From Paracentrotus lividus (taxonomy: Eukaryota; Echinodermata; Echinoidea; Camarodonta; Echinidae), in contig CALNVZ010001280.1 in NCBI GenBank assembly GCA_940671915.1, positions 1 to 64,000 on the forward strand: DNA of 64,000 bases, read 5' to 3'. The notes under the pieces were generated by a model that was not told the DNA's origin, did no database searches, and saw only the letters and a program-made list of their open reading frames with translations. How positions within the stretch are numbered: position 1 is the stretch's first letter; each line of letters starts with the position of its first letter. The position numbers and the translations under genes are program-made. Below are positions 8,616 to 19,749 of this stretch, piece by piece.

Positions 8616-10318
8616 TAGGTGGTCTGTCTTTCAGTACACGTTCATATAAATTATGTCAAATTTGCAATGATATTGATTGATATTGATTGATATTTATTTA
8701 CATTGATAATATGATCAATGATAGAATAATAGAATCAAAGAAATACGTAAAAGATGGTATAGAAAAGATGAAACAAAGAGGAAATACACTGATGTGATAT
8801 AATGCACTCAGTACAAAGCACTAGTTATCCTCAATAGGATTGTGTACATAAACTACTAAAAATAGCATTTTGACTAATATAAAAAGTAAAATTTATTTTT
8901 ATTACATTATATTGTTTGTGTGTTGAAATCGACCGAGGAAGACATTCACATGAAAAAAAAAAAAAAAAAAAAAATATGTAGACACACCGCACTCGAACCC
9001 ACGCGAGCCACGGTCTTTTGATTACGAGTCAGACGCCTTACCGATTGAGCTAAAATCCTATGAACGATTACACGTAAAACGAAAAATTCCAGACGGCAAA
9101 AACATTTCAAGTACGGCAAGTTATATAAGTCATGATTCCGGAGTCTGATTTGAAAAAACGTATGATATGTTAAAGAAAATTTCCTTGTTTACAACCTATT
9201 AAAATTTCAGAGAAAATGAAGCAGAAATGACGGAGGGAATGGTCATTTCAGGAGGGCTTGCAGTTTTATGTTTCAACCAAAAGTGCTTCGTAATAGAGAT
9301 TGCGTGCAAAATGAACAAAAATGACATGCCTTTATATATTGCCATTTTTGACAATGATGCATTTGTTTAAATGAAAAATTAAGGTCACGTACCCGAAAGC
9401 GTATATCCTCAGCTACATCATATTGAAATTTGGGCGAAAATCTACCAATATTTACAGAGTTGGAATCAAATTTGCATAAATTTTATGACGTCATTTTCAA
9501 AAAAATGAAATTTTGAGTTTAGGCGCCATTTTGATGACGTCATAATGTTTATAATGGGTAAACAGCCCATGAAATCATATTTACAACTCATACTGAACAT
9601 GTTCATTAAAAAAAATTGGGTGTTCGTGGACTATTTTTCGAGCTATAGCGAATTTTGTAAAGGCATTTTTTTGCCCATATTTGGCCTATGAAGAGGAAAT
9701 GCGCGCACGCGCGCGGAAAAGTTTGACGGGCTGTAGTTTCCTTATTATCGGTCGTATCAAGTTGAAAATGGTATCAAAATGTTCAGAATTTAATGCTCTA
9801 TTAGATGGCATAATGAAAAATGGCGATTGAAGGCTGCGTTATAGTAAAACGCGCAATGACGCGCGCGCACCCATGCGCGCGCGCAAAATTTTGAAATGCT
9901 GAAAATTGCCTAGAACGTATGCAAACTTGATACTAGGTGATTTCGGGCATTTTTCAATTTTGACGTACGCGTACGCGCACGTCATGACCCTTAGGTGACC
10001 TTTGGTGGTATGCTAAGGTCAAGGGTCATGTGAAGTTTATGTCATGTGAATATGGGTCATTTTCAGTCATTAGTCATGAAGTTATGATTGTTAATGTAAT
10101 TTTACAAAATGGCGTCTGGATGACGTCACGTGACCTTGATGACCTTGAAAAGCTTCGATGCACGTTTCCAGAGTGACATCCATAAATGACATGAAATTCA
10201 TTGAAATTGAATTGGCCGATTTTGAGATAGAGTGGCAACAAAATATTGGCTATAAAAATAAATAATAAAGAAAATTCTGACAAACACAATAGGTGATCTG
10301 TCAAAGACAGACCACCTA
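8616..10318. mobile_element. 1.7 kb inverted-terminal-repeat element in intron 4
   Basis: TAGGTGGTCTGTCTTT at 8616 pairs with AAAGACAGACCACCTA ending at 10318. The interior holds a poly-A tract and tRNA-like sequence (8945-9060), runs such as GCGCGCACGCGCGCGG near 9700 and CGCGCGCGCACCC near 9858, and TGACCTTTGGTGG / AAGGTCAAGGGTCATG near 10000-10030. No transposase frame is present. Target duplication is unclear (AAT and ATA flank the ends), so the superfamily is not assigned. Copy 2 is at about 17018-18704. Confidence 0.55.
8951..9060 (-). repeat. tRNA-derived sequence (Thr-CGT-like), probably SINE or pseudogene
   Basis: On the minus strand the sequence contains an A-box-like TAGCTCAATCGGTAAGG, an anticodon-loop-like CTCGTAA and a B-box-like GGTTCGAGTGC in tRNA order and spacing, followed by an A tract on the plus strand (T run on this strand). 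The acceptor and T stems do not pair well, so a working tRNA is unlikely. The B box would suit a SINE head or a decayed tRNA-Thr(CGT). The same unit is at about 17358-17463 in the second copy. Confidence 0.5.
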
Positions 10319-10500
10319 ATAATAGTAATAATGAAACAATAAAAGTAATATTCATCTTTTGTTAAGCGAACTACACCTGTTTGGGTCTCAATGCCAAAAT
10401 TAACACACAATGATTAACCATTTAACCTTGACTTTAAAGTGTATATAGGCAGTCACTGTCATCGCTATTCCTAGAAGTTTCATGTTTATACCGGGTAAGT

Positions 10501-10525
10501 AAAATAAATAAATAAATAAATAAAC
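10501..10525. repeat. AAAT tetranucleotide microsatellite
   Basis: About six AAAT units in intron 4. The region is absent as such from the second copy, where 18765-18990 differs in sequence from 10390-10590, so this is a real structural difference between the two copies. Confidence 0.7.
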
Positions 10526-10595
10526 TAAATAATCAGAACAAATTGTCATTACAAAACATTTTATGAATCCGAAATTATTATAATATTTTGAAAGG

Positions 10596-11155
10596 GTTAC
10601 TTCTCCCGCAACGTCAGTGACATTTATGTGTTGTATTTGTTTACGCTTGGATGAACACGGCGCATTGTTTACGAGAATGTAAAAAGCGACTTGTGCCAAA
10701 GTGGGAGTAAAATCCAAACAACAAAAGCTAACAAAAAGGCAACTCCTAACTCTTACACCTATCGACTATCTTAGATGTAAAAATTATATTGATCTGTATG
10801 TAGAGTCTAGCATGAGTGAGCACACGTCAAAGACAAAATAATCACTTTTCATAAATATTACGATTTTTTTTTTGTTGTAAGTGACCATTTGCTCTTTGTA
10901 TGCTCACTTACCTGACAGACCAATTTCATTTTTTTTTACACAGAATCTAGTGAATAGGTGGAACATCACTCTTGATAATTTATTTTGTTTAAAATATTTT
11001 CGCTAAAATTTTATGCCATTTAAATCAGGTTGAATTTTGTTTTATATTGTTTAGATCTCACCCCCACTTTGGTAAAAGTCACTTTACACAATTCGCCATA
11101 TTCATCCCAGCGTATATACCACCAAAAATAGTACCGAAAATGCGGGAGAAGTTAC
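10596..11155. mobile_element. Nested inverted-repeat element in intron 4
   Basis: GTTACTTCTCCCGCA at 10596-10610 pairs with TGCGGGAGAAGTTAC at 11141-11155. Inside, ACTTGTGCCAAAGTGGGAG pairs with CCCACTTTGGTAAAAGTC, and GAGTGAGCACAC pairs loosely with TGCTCACTTAC, so the unit folds back in several nested steps. No coding frame is seen; a MITE is the likeliest reading. Copy 2 lies at about 18995-19545. Confidence 0.55.
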
Positions 11156-11305
11156 TCGTTAAAAATATGTATAATGATGGGATTCACAAATTACTCTTCT
11201 TTTAAATGACAATATTCTAGGTGTTTATTTATTTTTTTTTTTTTTTACTCACTCGGTATATCACGACATACAACTTGAGTTACAACTATCGTTATTTATA
11301 TATAG

Positions 11306-11362
11306 GTAATCCCAAAAGCAAGAATGATGACTTGGAGGTGTCACTACCACTGGTGAAACAAG
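11306..11362 (+). CDS. Ig-superfamily receptor, exon 5: cytoplasmic tail segment
   Basis: A 57 bp candidate exon between acceptor ATTTATATATAG and donor GTATGT. It is phase 1-1 like all upstream exons and open throughout: GNPKSKNDDLEVSLPLVKQ, a charged, plausible tail. No ITAM, ITIM or SH3-binding motif is visible. It is separated from exon 4 by 2.9 kb holding two inverted-repeat elements. A further 3' exon with a stop would be needed; none could be assigned convincingly before the gap at 14650. In the second copy it is 55 bp and frameshifted. Confidence 0.55.
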
Positions 11363-12008
11363 GTATGTAACTCAGCGATGTATCTGTCCTCCTTATACTT
11401 TGAAAAATAAAGGCATTCTCTTAATTTTACATCTGGAATAGTCATACCAAATGTTTTTTACCTATTATTTCATCGGTTGAATGTTTGCTGGACATATACA
11501 AAGCCTTCAAGATGTACATTTTAGAACAAAAGGCTTGCCTATATAATGTATTACTGGCGCGGCTCCGGAGGCAACGGGCTCGCCCCCTGTCCGTAACTTT
11601 AAAAAGATGCTTCAAATTGGGTATTTTGCAGACCCCGCGGAAAAAAAGAAAAACATTTTGATCGACGACTGACCCGAGTGACCGACTTAACCCTACCCGT
11701 AATGATGATATATATCGACTGTACAAAAATCTGAAATTCAAATTTTGCCCCCTCCCCGCATGAAATTTTGGATTCGGCACTGTATACAGCAAAAATAAAT
11801 ATATGAATTACGATTCTTGCAATCGAATTCGTTAATGTAGAGCGGAGCTATCGCTCAATTGAATAAACTTTTAGATTTTTAATCGCGATCACATTTCGGC
11901 CGAAAGTGCTTGTACGAAATTTGATTTGATTATTTATAAGGTCTACGCAAACAGTATTTTTTTTTCTAAAAGATAATTCTGCCAAAAAAAAGAAATAAAT
12001 AAAAATGC

Positions 12009-12039
<31 letters not shown>

Positions 12040-12060
12040 CGGTTTCTTATAAAGCGCTTT
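11363..12060. other. Downstream intron or flank with an interspersed repeat
   Basis: Positions about 11560-11790 hold a repeat with a GC-rich start and, on the minus strand, TTCATGCGGGGAGGGGGC; similar G-rich pieces recur near 32140-32260 and 34265. A TAA microsatellite at 12010-12037 is followed by CTTATAAAGCGCTTTAGG, a common SINE-like edge. An antisense 116-codon frame at 11442-11792 has no domain and lies in the repeat. Confidence 0.45.
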
Positions 12061-12061
12061 A

Positions 12062-13240
12062 GGGCGATTCTTTGAAAAGTGAACCTTTTTTTGAAAATAT
12101 AAGGTTTGTCCTTTTTGTTTTTAAGCTGCACATTCATATAGAGCATTGTCTGAAGTTTCATGAAATGCATTTTTTATCTTAATTTTACAAATTTTTCATG
12201 CTCATTTGCATAAATTAACATGCAAAAAAACTGAATAGAAAAATGGTACGTAAAATATCATTTCTTTGACCCTGACTTGATTGTATATGCTGGTCTCCTT
12301 ACTTTGATTATTGTCATTATACCCTTTTTTAACTTCATTCCTTTAAATTGAAATGAAAAATAATGGTGTTGAACTGATTGTTTTAAGATAATTAACTAAA
12401 GAAATTAATTGCCATCAAATGTCACACACGTGACCTAAAAACACGAAAAGTTAACGCCCCCCGAAAACCATGGTTCTATTATTATTACGATTTTTTTCTC
12501 CAAAGCTAGATATAATGTGCCTTGCATCTCACCAAATATGAAGCCATGACAGCTTTTAATTTAGTTATTAATTAACTTTGGAATTGGTCACACACGTGAC
12601 CCACGGGTCACGTGTGTGACCAACTATGGTCATGCCTTAAAAAAAGGGACCAGGCTATTCGGCCATTCTTTGAAAAGTGAACCTATTGGGGACAAATAAA
12701 TTTTTGCTTTTTTATTTTAAGCTGCATATTCAAATAGAGCAATTTCTGAAGTTTCATGAACTGATGTTCTTTCGTGATTTTTGCAATTGTTCATGCTCAT
12801 TTGCATAAATTAACATAAATGATAATTAAATGGAAAAACGGTAAAGAAAATATCATTTTTTTTTAACCCTGACTGGAATGGATATGCTGACTTCCTTACT
12901 TGGCTTACTGTCATTCTATTATTATTTACCTCTATTCCTTTTAATCTAACCCCCCAAAATACTGTTGTTAAATTGATTATATTATGATAATCAACCCTGG
13001 AAATTAACTGCCCTCAAAATGTCACAACAAGTAACCAGAAAACACAAAAAGTGTTAAGCCCCGTCTTAACCATGGCTCTGGTATTATTATAATTATTTCA
13101 TCAAAGCTAGATTTAATGTACCTTGCATCTCACTAAATATGAATCCATGACAAGTTTTAATTTGATTATTAATTAGCAAACAAATTGGTCAAACACGTGA
13201 CCCGCGGGTGGGGGCGGTCATAATTCTGATTATTTCACCG
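12062..13240. repeat. Two diverged ~600 bp tandem repeat units
   Basis: Unit 1 (about 12062-12655) and unit 2 (about 12661-13240) share in order ATTCTTTGAAAAGTGAACCT, CATGCTCATTTGCATAAATT, AAAGCTAGAT, CCTTGCATCTCAC, and end in a GTCACACACGTGAC-type site. They are diverged by substitutions and indels, so this tandem duplication is old, unlike the assembly-level duplications elsewhere. No coding frame is present. Confidence 0.8.
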
Positions 13241-13306
13241 TTCATTGGCTGAAATTAATTTATTTAGCATTATTATGCTCCAAAATGGTTCTGCAAGTTG
13301 CGAAAA

Positions 13307-13338
<32 letters not shown>

Positions 13339-14299
13339 AAAAAAGAACAAACAAACAAACAAAACAAACGGTCGAAAAAAAACAGGAAATACATAAGAAA
13401 TTAATAAAACAATAAAATACACAAGGAATTTAGTTCGATATCAATTTTTTTTCCAAGTACAATTGTTAGGAATCCTATAAAGATTATGCAAACACAAAAT
13501 TATCATTCCAGAAGCTGTAGTTTGTCAATTAGAACAAAAATTATACTTCATTACAATGGCGTAAATTAGCATATTAATTCATATAAAATAAATTATTATT
13601 ATTATGGGAAAATTAACAGTGCTTTCTTGTAGTTACATCACCACACTACCATCGTGCAAATTTCGGCGCGCTCGCGCGATCAACAGCCAAGATCTTATAG
13701 GGGCATCATGGCCCACGTCCCTACCCGCCCCTCTCCCAGTCTTGACAGCTACCAAAACACCCCATTGACTGATTAGGGTTGAGTTTCATAAAATTTTTTA
13801 CCACAGCGGATATAGAAATTGCTCGTAATGTACATTTATTGGATAATACATAATATATTCATTTTTTCTGTACAATTTGCCATAGGTCACACACGTGACC
13901 CACTAAAATGTCACACACGTGACCCGACATCACGATATAAATAATAGATTAAAAAAGAAATTTCAGAGATGACTCCTATCCAGTGGTATTTTTTGTGTTA
14001 ACAGGTCCATAATGCATATCTCACAGCAATAAGAACATTTCATCATTTAAAACTCACAGAATTTCAAAATGAAATTGAACTTTCAAAATCATGCCGTTCT
14101 GTGAAGTCACACACGTGACCCACTTCTTTTGACCTCCTGACCTTGAACATGCATATTGTAAATATCAAAAAATATTTACAAATGATAGCAACAAAATATA
14201 TTAGCATGATATTAAAAATTAAATCAGTATATTTTTAAATTGTTAGAGTTATAGCCAATTAAAGTCAAGATTTTGCATAATTTCGGTCACACACGTGAC
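12421..14299. repeat. Dispersed GTCACACACGTGAC palindromes (E-box core)
   Basis: Sites at 12421-12434, 12587-12600, 12607-12620 (reverse orientation), 13188-13201 (variant AAACACGTGAC), 13886-13899, 13910-13923, 14106-14119 and 14286-14299. Each holds the CACGTG E-box core and most are followed by CC. Some fall at the ends of the 600 bp units, but those after 13.3 kb lie in sequence that is not otherwise repeated. Whether they bind a bHLH factor or belong to a repeat is unknown. Confidence 0.75.
13302..13345 (+). repeat. Poly-A tract
   Basis: An interrupted A run, followed by AACAAACAAACAAACAAAAC. It could be the tail of a retroposon, but no element body was recognised. Copy 2 is at about 21700-21770. 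Confidence 0.7.
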
Positions 14300-14439
14300 C
14301 AAGAATGGTCCTTTACCTGTTAAGACCAAATCGCTTACAGTATTACCCCGGTCATTGGATTCATTTTTCGATCCCGCACTTTACAGTGCACAATCTCCAC
14401 TCCCTGGGGAGCATTCCAGCCGGTCGCCTGTTAGGCGCA

Positions 14440-14649
14440 CACATACTTAACAAAAAAAAAGAAAAAGGGGGGAGGGGGGCTGTAGCCCCATATCCCATCC
14501 TTAATCATCAGGAACATGTAATATCACAGAAATTTGAATACACTGTTTGTAATACAAGTGGAGATTTGGCTCCGTCAAAATTTTGATCCAGCTTTAATTT
14601 CTAAAAGATAATTTCTGCCAAAAAAAGAAATAAATAAAAATGCATACTT
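14440..14649. repeat. Short repeat unit ending at the gap
   Basis: The unit with GGGGCTGTAGCCCCATATC and ATCATCAGGAACATGTAATA recurs at about 22868-23010 and again, diverged, at 23078-23225. Here it is cut by the 25-N gap. Confidence 0.6.
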
Positions 14650-14674
14650 NNNNNNNNNNNNNNNNNNNNNNNNN
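14650..14674. other. Assembly gap of exactly 25 N
   Basis: Sequence before the gap matches 23057 and sequence after it matches 6253, so the gap joins two overlapping versions of the same locus. A fixed 25-N length points to a placeholder and not a measured gap. Confidence 0.95.
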
Positions 14675-14994
14675 GGACCGCAACCGGACGTAACTCAACG
14701 TAATGCTACAGTCACACAGACACTTACGTTGAGTTACGCGCCGGATGCATCCAAAAATTATTTTCTTTTGTGCGGATCCCCACGGTATGCCTACCCGTCA
14801 TAGTCAGCAGTGGAAATATTGATAATTATGTTCATCCAGTAAAAACAAAGAATACATAAGAAATGATAGAATAGAAAAAAAAAGAAGATTAAAACAACAG
14901 TGTCTGTGTGACTGAAGCCATTAGTGACTGTTATGACTGCAGGATTAACAGGGCCTACGTTGTCAGCGTCCCATACATATCACATGATTAAGAA

Positions 14995-15067
14995 ATGGCG
15001 GCGTTGGGAAAAGGAATGCTTCTCTTGGGAGGTGTAAGCTGTATTTTGCTTGCTTGCTACATTTCAG
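14995..15067 (+). CDS. Ig receptor copy 2, exon 1 (signal peptide)
   Basis: Identical in sequence to exon 1 at 6575-6647, including the GTAATA donor. The leader frame is intact. It lies after the right half of the fold-back MITE, whose left half is missing at the gap. Confidence 0.75.
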
Positions 15068-15344
15068 GTAATACCAAACTGAAATCGTTTTCCTTTTGCG
15101 AGTACCCATATTAATCAATCATGTAAAGAAGGCCGAAGAAATAGAAATGGCCATTGTTCAATATCGTTTCGTAGATCAAAATGTTATCATATGGGGCCTC
15201 GTATTTAAATTTAAGTTCTGGACATGACTATGAGTCTGTTTTATAGGGGGGGGGCACACCGAAAATTTAAAATTTTAACATAAACAAATATTTTGTGGAT
15301 GAGTGTCAGACTTAGATGATATATGAAATGATCCTCTTATCCAG

Positions 15345-15691
15345 GCGTGCGAGGCGAATTTCCTGATGACGTAGTGTATACCGATTTACACAAAGCGGTA
15401 CAAATAGGAGATGGCGTGAATGAAATGTCAGTTTCGAGGAACACCACTAGCTGTCTACTGGAAAAAGGGAGATAATCCTGCGACTGCCCACCTACTCTGA
15501 TATCTTGGATTCCAGGAGACCCTGTGTCTGTTTATGTAATGGTGTCAGGGCGTGTCAGATAATGAGATGAATGAAGACTTTTCATTGATCATCAAGGAAG
15601 TCAGCTTAGCAAGAACAAGGACATTATGTCTGCAGAGTATCAAGCTACAAGGGTATGCTGATTTAACAATGTACAGACATCAGTTTGTTCT
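15345..15691 (+). pseudogene. Ig receptor copy 2, exon 2 (V domain, frameshifted)
   Basis: Corresponds to 6928-7275 with the same splice sites, but single-base indels break the frame repeatedly (for example GGCGTGAATGAAATG for GGCGTTGAATTGAAATG, an extra C in GACTGCCCACC, and a missing G in TAATGAGATG). Compensating gains and losses leave the length within one base of copy 1. This pattern suggests read error and not decay. Confidence 0.7.
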
Positions 15692-16000
15692 GTGAGTATT
15701 AATGTCTTCAACGCAAAATACCGTACAAACTACAGTGTCAGTTAGGAGAATGAGTTAATTTAAAACATTTATCAAATCAAGGTCCCGATAAACTGAATGA
15801 TAAAAAATATGTGTCAATTGATCAGGTTTAAATTTTCATTCTTACAATGTTTGTTTGTTTGTGTCTGTGTATTTTCTCACAAATTATTAATTCAACCAAT
15901 AAACGTAGGCCTATAAGTTTCTACTTCGAGATCCTGTACAATAACATAAGATTTTCATGATTTTATACATTTTGATGTTTGTTTTTTTATTACATTAAAG

Positions 16001-16436
16001 CACCCCCGGAGGAACCATGCCCATTGACAAGGAATGTCTAAGGATTGATAATTCTACTTCAAGGCAGATCTGTAGCATTCCAACTCATGATTCAGTCCAA
16101 ATATCATGCTCAGCTTCAAGATTCTATCCGGATATAGACATTTCCTTTCTACACAACTCTCTAAAGATCCCAAACATAGCAACTGATGAGTGGACAAACG
16201 AAGACGGTCAAAAACAAACAATAACCATAAGAGGTACACCCAGTGAGATACCTTACATATGTGTTGCGTCAAATATTCCTGGATGGGAGACACAAAAAAC
16301 TGCATCAGTATTCCTTAGCCGTCGCCAACAAGACCACCTGCTATGCCATCCAGTCCATCGCAAACAACTACTTATGTCTGGACAACTCATCTCTGGACAA
16401 CTGCTACAACGAATGGTATAAGTCCTGCAAAGATTG
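16001..16436 (+). pseudogene. Ig receptor copy 2, exon 3 (C1-like domain, frameshifted)
   Basis: Corresponds to 7587-8027. A base is lost near 16027, then the frame is open through the C1-like core (SCSASRFYP and YICVAS are intact), and it shifts again near 16322 (CGTCGCCAACAAG for CGTCCTGCAACAAG), destroying the stalk. Both splice sites are kept. Confidence 0.7.
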
Positions 16437-16713
16437 GTGCGTACTTCATCTGCTGGAAATAACATAAAGTCAGGCTCTTGAGGGAGGAAAAAAAAAAATC
16501 GATTTCAAACATTGCAATTTTTTATGACTCACTTCTTTCGATATATCGAATAATTGTTAATATTCTCTGAATTAGACTAAAATATAAAAAGGAGTAAAAT
16601 TTATATATTAGTTCATTATATTTTTATTCTGGATATTATCATGAATCTATCGTAACCCATGAATCAAATTCATTACTCTAGTAGCGTATTGTTATATATT
16701 TTTTTTTTTACAG

Positions 16714-16794
16714 TGGTGCCGATTGTTTTATTCGTTGTGGCTGCAGTAACCGTGGTGATCATTTTTCTATGGTGGAAACATCGTCAAAATAGAG
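16714..16794 (+). CDS. Ig receptor copy 2, exon 4 (transmembrane)
   Basis: Identical in length (81 bp), phase and sequence to 8309-8389, encoding the same helix and KHRQNR. The short-tail acceptor and G-L-R-stop are also conserved at 16924-16934. Confidence 0.75.
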
Positions 16795-19694
16795 GTTAGA
16801 AATACATTTATGGAATTTTGAACTTTATGGACAGTTGATATCATGTAATAATGTAACAAAACATAATAATTATGAGCAGAATTTCTTCCAATTTCTAATA
16901 ATTAATTTTATCTTTTGTGGCAGGATTAAGATGATGAAAGTAATAAAAATGTCCGATGTGATAATAATAATGATAATAATAATAATAATAACTAGAATTT
17001 TAATTCGTCATGGGGACGAATTAGGTGGTCTGTCTTTCAGTACACGTTCATATAAATTATGTCAAATTTGCAATGATATTGATTGATATTGATTGATATT
17101 TATTTACATTGATAATATGATCAATGATAGAATAATAGAATCAAAGAAATACGTAAAGATGGTATAGAAAAGATGAAACAAAGAGGAAATACACTGATGT
17201 GATATAATGCACTCAGTACAAAGCACTAGTTATCCTCAATAGGATTGTGTTACATAAACTACTAAAAATAGCATTTTGACTAATATAAAAAGTAAAATTT
17301 ATTTTTATTACATATATTGTTTGTGTGTTGAAATCGACCGAGGAAGACATTCACATGAAAAAAAAAAAAAAAAAAATATGTAGCAACAACACGCACTCGA
17401 ACCCACGCGAGCCACGGTCTTTTTGATTACGAGTCAGACGCCTTACCGATTGAGCTAAATCCTGAACGATTACACGTAAAACGAAAAATTCCAGACGGCA
17501 AAAACATTTCAAGTACGGCAAGTTATATAAGTCATGATTCCGGAGTCTGATTTGAAAAAACGTATGATATGTTAAAGAAAATTTTCCTTGTTTTACAACC
17601 TATTAAAATTTCAGAGAAAATGAAGCAGAAATGACGGAGGGAATGGTATTTCAGGAGGGCTTGCGTTTTATGTTTCAACCAAAAGTGCTCGTAATAGAGA
17701 TTGCGTGCAAAAATGAACAAATGACATGCCTTTATATATTGCCATTTTTGACAATGATGCATTTGTTTAAATGAAAAATAGGTCACGTACCCGAAAGCGA
17801 TATCCTCAGCTACATCATATTGAAATTTGGGCGAAAATCTAGCAATAATTTACAGAGTTTGGAATCAAATTGCATAAATTTATGACGTATTTTCAAAAAA
17901 ATGAAATTTTGAGTTAGGCGCGCCACTTTTGATGACGTCATAATGTTTATATGGGTAAACAGCCATGAAATCATATTTACAACTCATACTGAACATGTTC
18001 ATTAAAAAAAATTGGTGTTCGTGGACTATTTTTCGAGCTATAGCGAATTTTGTAAAGGCATTTTTTGCCATATTTGGCCTATGGAGGAAATGCGCGCACG
18101 CGCGCGGAAAAGTTTGACGGGCTGTAGTTCCTTATTATCGGTCGTATCAAGTTGAAAATGGTATCAAATGTTCAGAATTTAATGCTCTATTAGATGGCAT
18201 ATGAAAAATGGCGATTGAAGGCTGCGTTATAAGTAAAACGCGCAATGACGCGCGCGCACCCATGCGCGCGCGCAAAATTTTGAAATGCTGAAAATTGCCT
18301 AGACGTATGCAAACTTGTACGTAAGGTATTTCGGCATTTTTCAATTTTGACGTACGCGACGCGCACGTCATGACCCTTAGGTGACCTTTGGTGGTATGCC
18401 TAAGGTCAAGGGTCATGTGAAGTTTATGTCATGTGAATGGGTCATTTTCAGTCATAGTCATGAAGTTATGATTGGTTAATGTAATTTTACAAAATGGCGT
18501 CTGGATGACGTCACGTGACCTTGATGACCTTGAAAAGCTTCGATGCACGTTTCCAAGAGTGACATCCATAAATGACATGAAATTCATTGAAATTGAATTG
18601 GCCGATTTTGAGATAGAGTGGCAACAAAAATATTGGCTATAAAAATAAAATAAAGAAAATTCTGACAAACACAATAGTGATCTGTCAAGAGCAGACCACC
18701 TAATAATAGTAATAATGAAACATAAAAGTTAATATTCATCTTTTGTTAAGCGAACTACACCTGTTTGGGTTACCAATTAGATCCGACCAATTAAAACAAC
18801 CTATTAATGAACTATGTATAAACTTATGCTTTAAAGTGTTATTATACGGGTGTAAATAATGTTATAAATAAACTAATTCAGACAAGATGTACATTAACTC
18901 GCGTTATAGTGAATGAAAATAATAATATATATTGAATAACATTCGAAAATGTCTATCATAAACATGATATCCGAACTATGATGTATAATATTTGAGGTTA
19001 CTTCTCCCGCAAGTCATGACATTTATGTGTTGTATTTGTTACGCTTGGATGAAACCGGCGCATTGTTACGAAGAATGTAAAAAGCGACTTGTGCCAAGTG
19101 GGAGTAAAATCCAAACAACAAAAGCTAACAAAAAGGCAAACTCCTACTCTTACACCTATCGACTATCTTAGATGTAAAAATTATATTGATCTGTATGTAG
19201 AGTCTAGCATGAGTGAGCACACGTCAAAGACAAAATAATCACTTTTCATAAATATTACGATTTTTTTTGTTGTAAGGCTGACCATTTGCTCTGTATGCTC
19301 ACTTACCTTGAGACCAATTTCATTTTTTTACACAGAATCTAGTGAATAGGTGGAACATCACTCTTGATAATTTAATTTGTTAATAAAAATATTTTCGCTA
19401 ATAATTATGCCATTATAAATCAGTGTAATTTTGTTTAATATGTTGATACTTCACCCACTTTGGTAAAAATCACTTACACAATTCGCCATACTTCCTCTAG
19501 TATCCACTATATAAATAGTACGAAAATGCGGGAGAAGTTACTTCGTTAAAATATGTATAATGATGGGATTCTACAAATTACTCTTCTTTAAATGACAATA
19601 TTCTAGGTGTATTTATATTTTTTTTTTTTTTACTTCACTCGGTATATATCACGAACATACAACTTGAGTTACAACTATCGTTATTTATATATAG

Positions 19695-19749
19695 GTAATC
19701 CAAAAGCAAAATGATGACTTGGAGTGTCACTACCACTGGTGAAAACAAG
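19695..19749 (+). pseudogene. Ig receptor copy 2, exon 5 (tail, frameshifted)
   Basis: Corresponds to 11306-11362 but is 55 bp because of net small indels, so the phase is lost. The donor reads GTATGA where copy 1 has GTATGT. Likely the same read-error pattern as in exons 2 and 3. Confidence 0.55.

Noticed and set aside
8951-9060. Functional tRNA-Thr gene
   Set aside because: Acceptor and T-arm stems do not pair, and the anticodon stem has a mismatch.
8616-10318. Target-site duplication for the 1.7 kb intron element
   Set aside because: Flanks AAT and ATA do not give a convincing direct repeat, so no superfamily was assigned.
11628-11666. Possible terminal exon of the Ig gene (acceptor TATTTTGCAG, then DPAEKKKNILIDD and stop)
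   Set aside because: In phase with exon 5, but the acceptor lacks a good pyrimidine tract, the sequence belongs to an interspersed repeat, and the copy 2 version encodes a different peptide.
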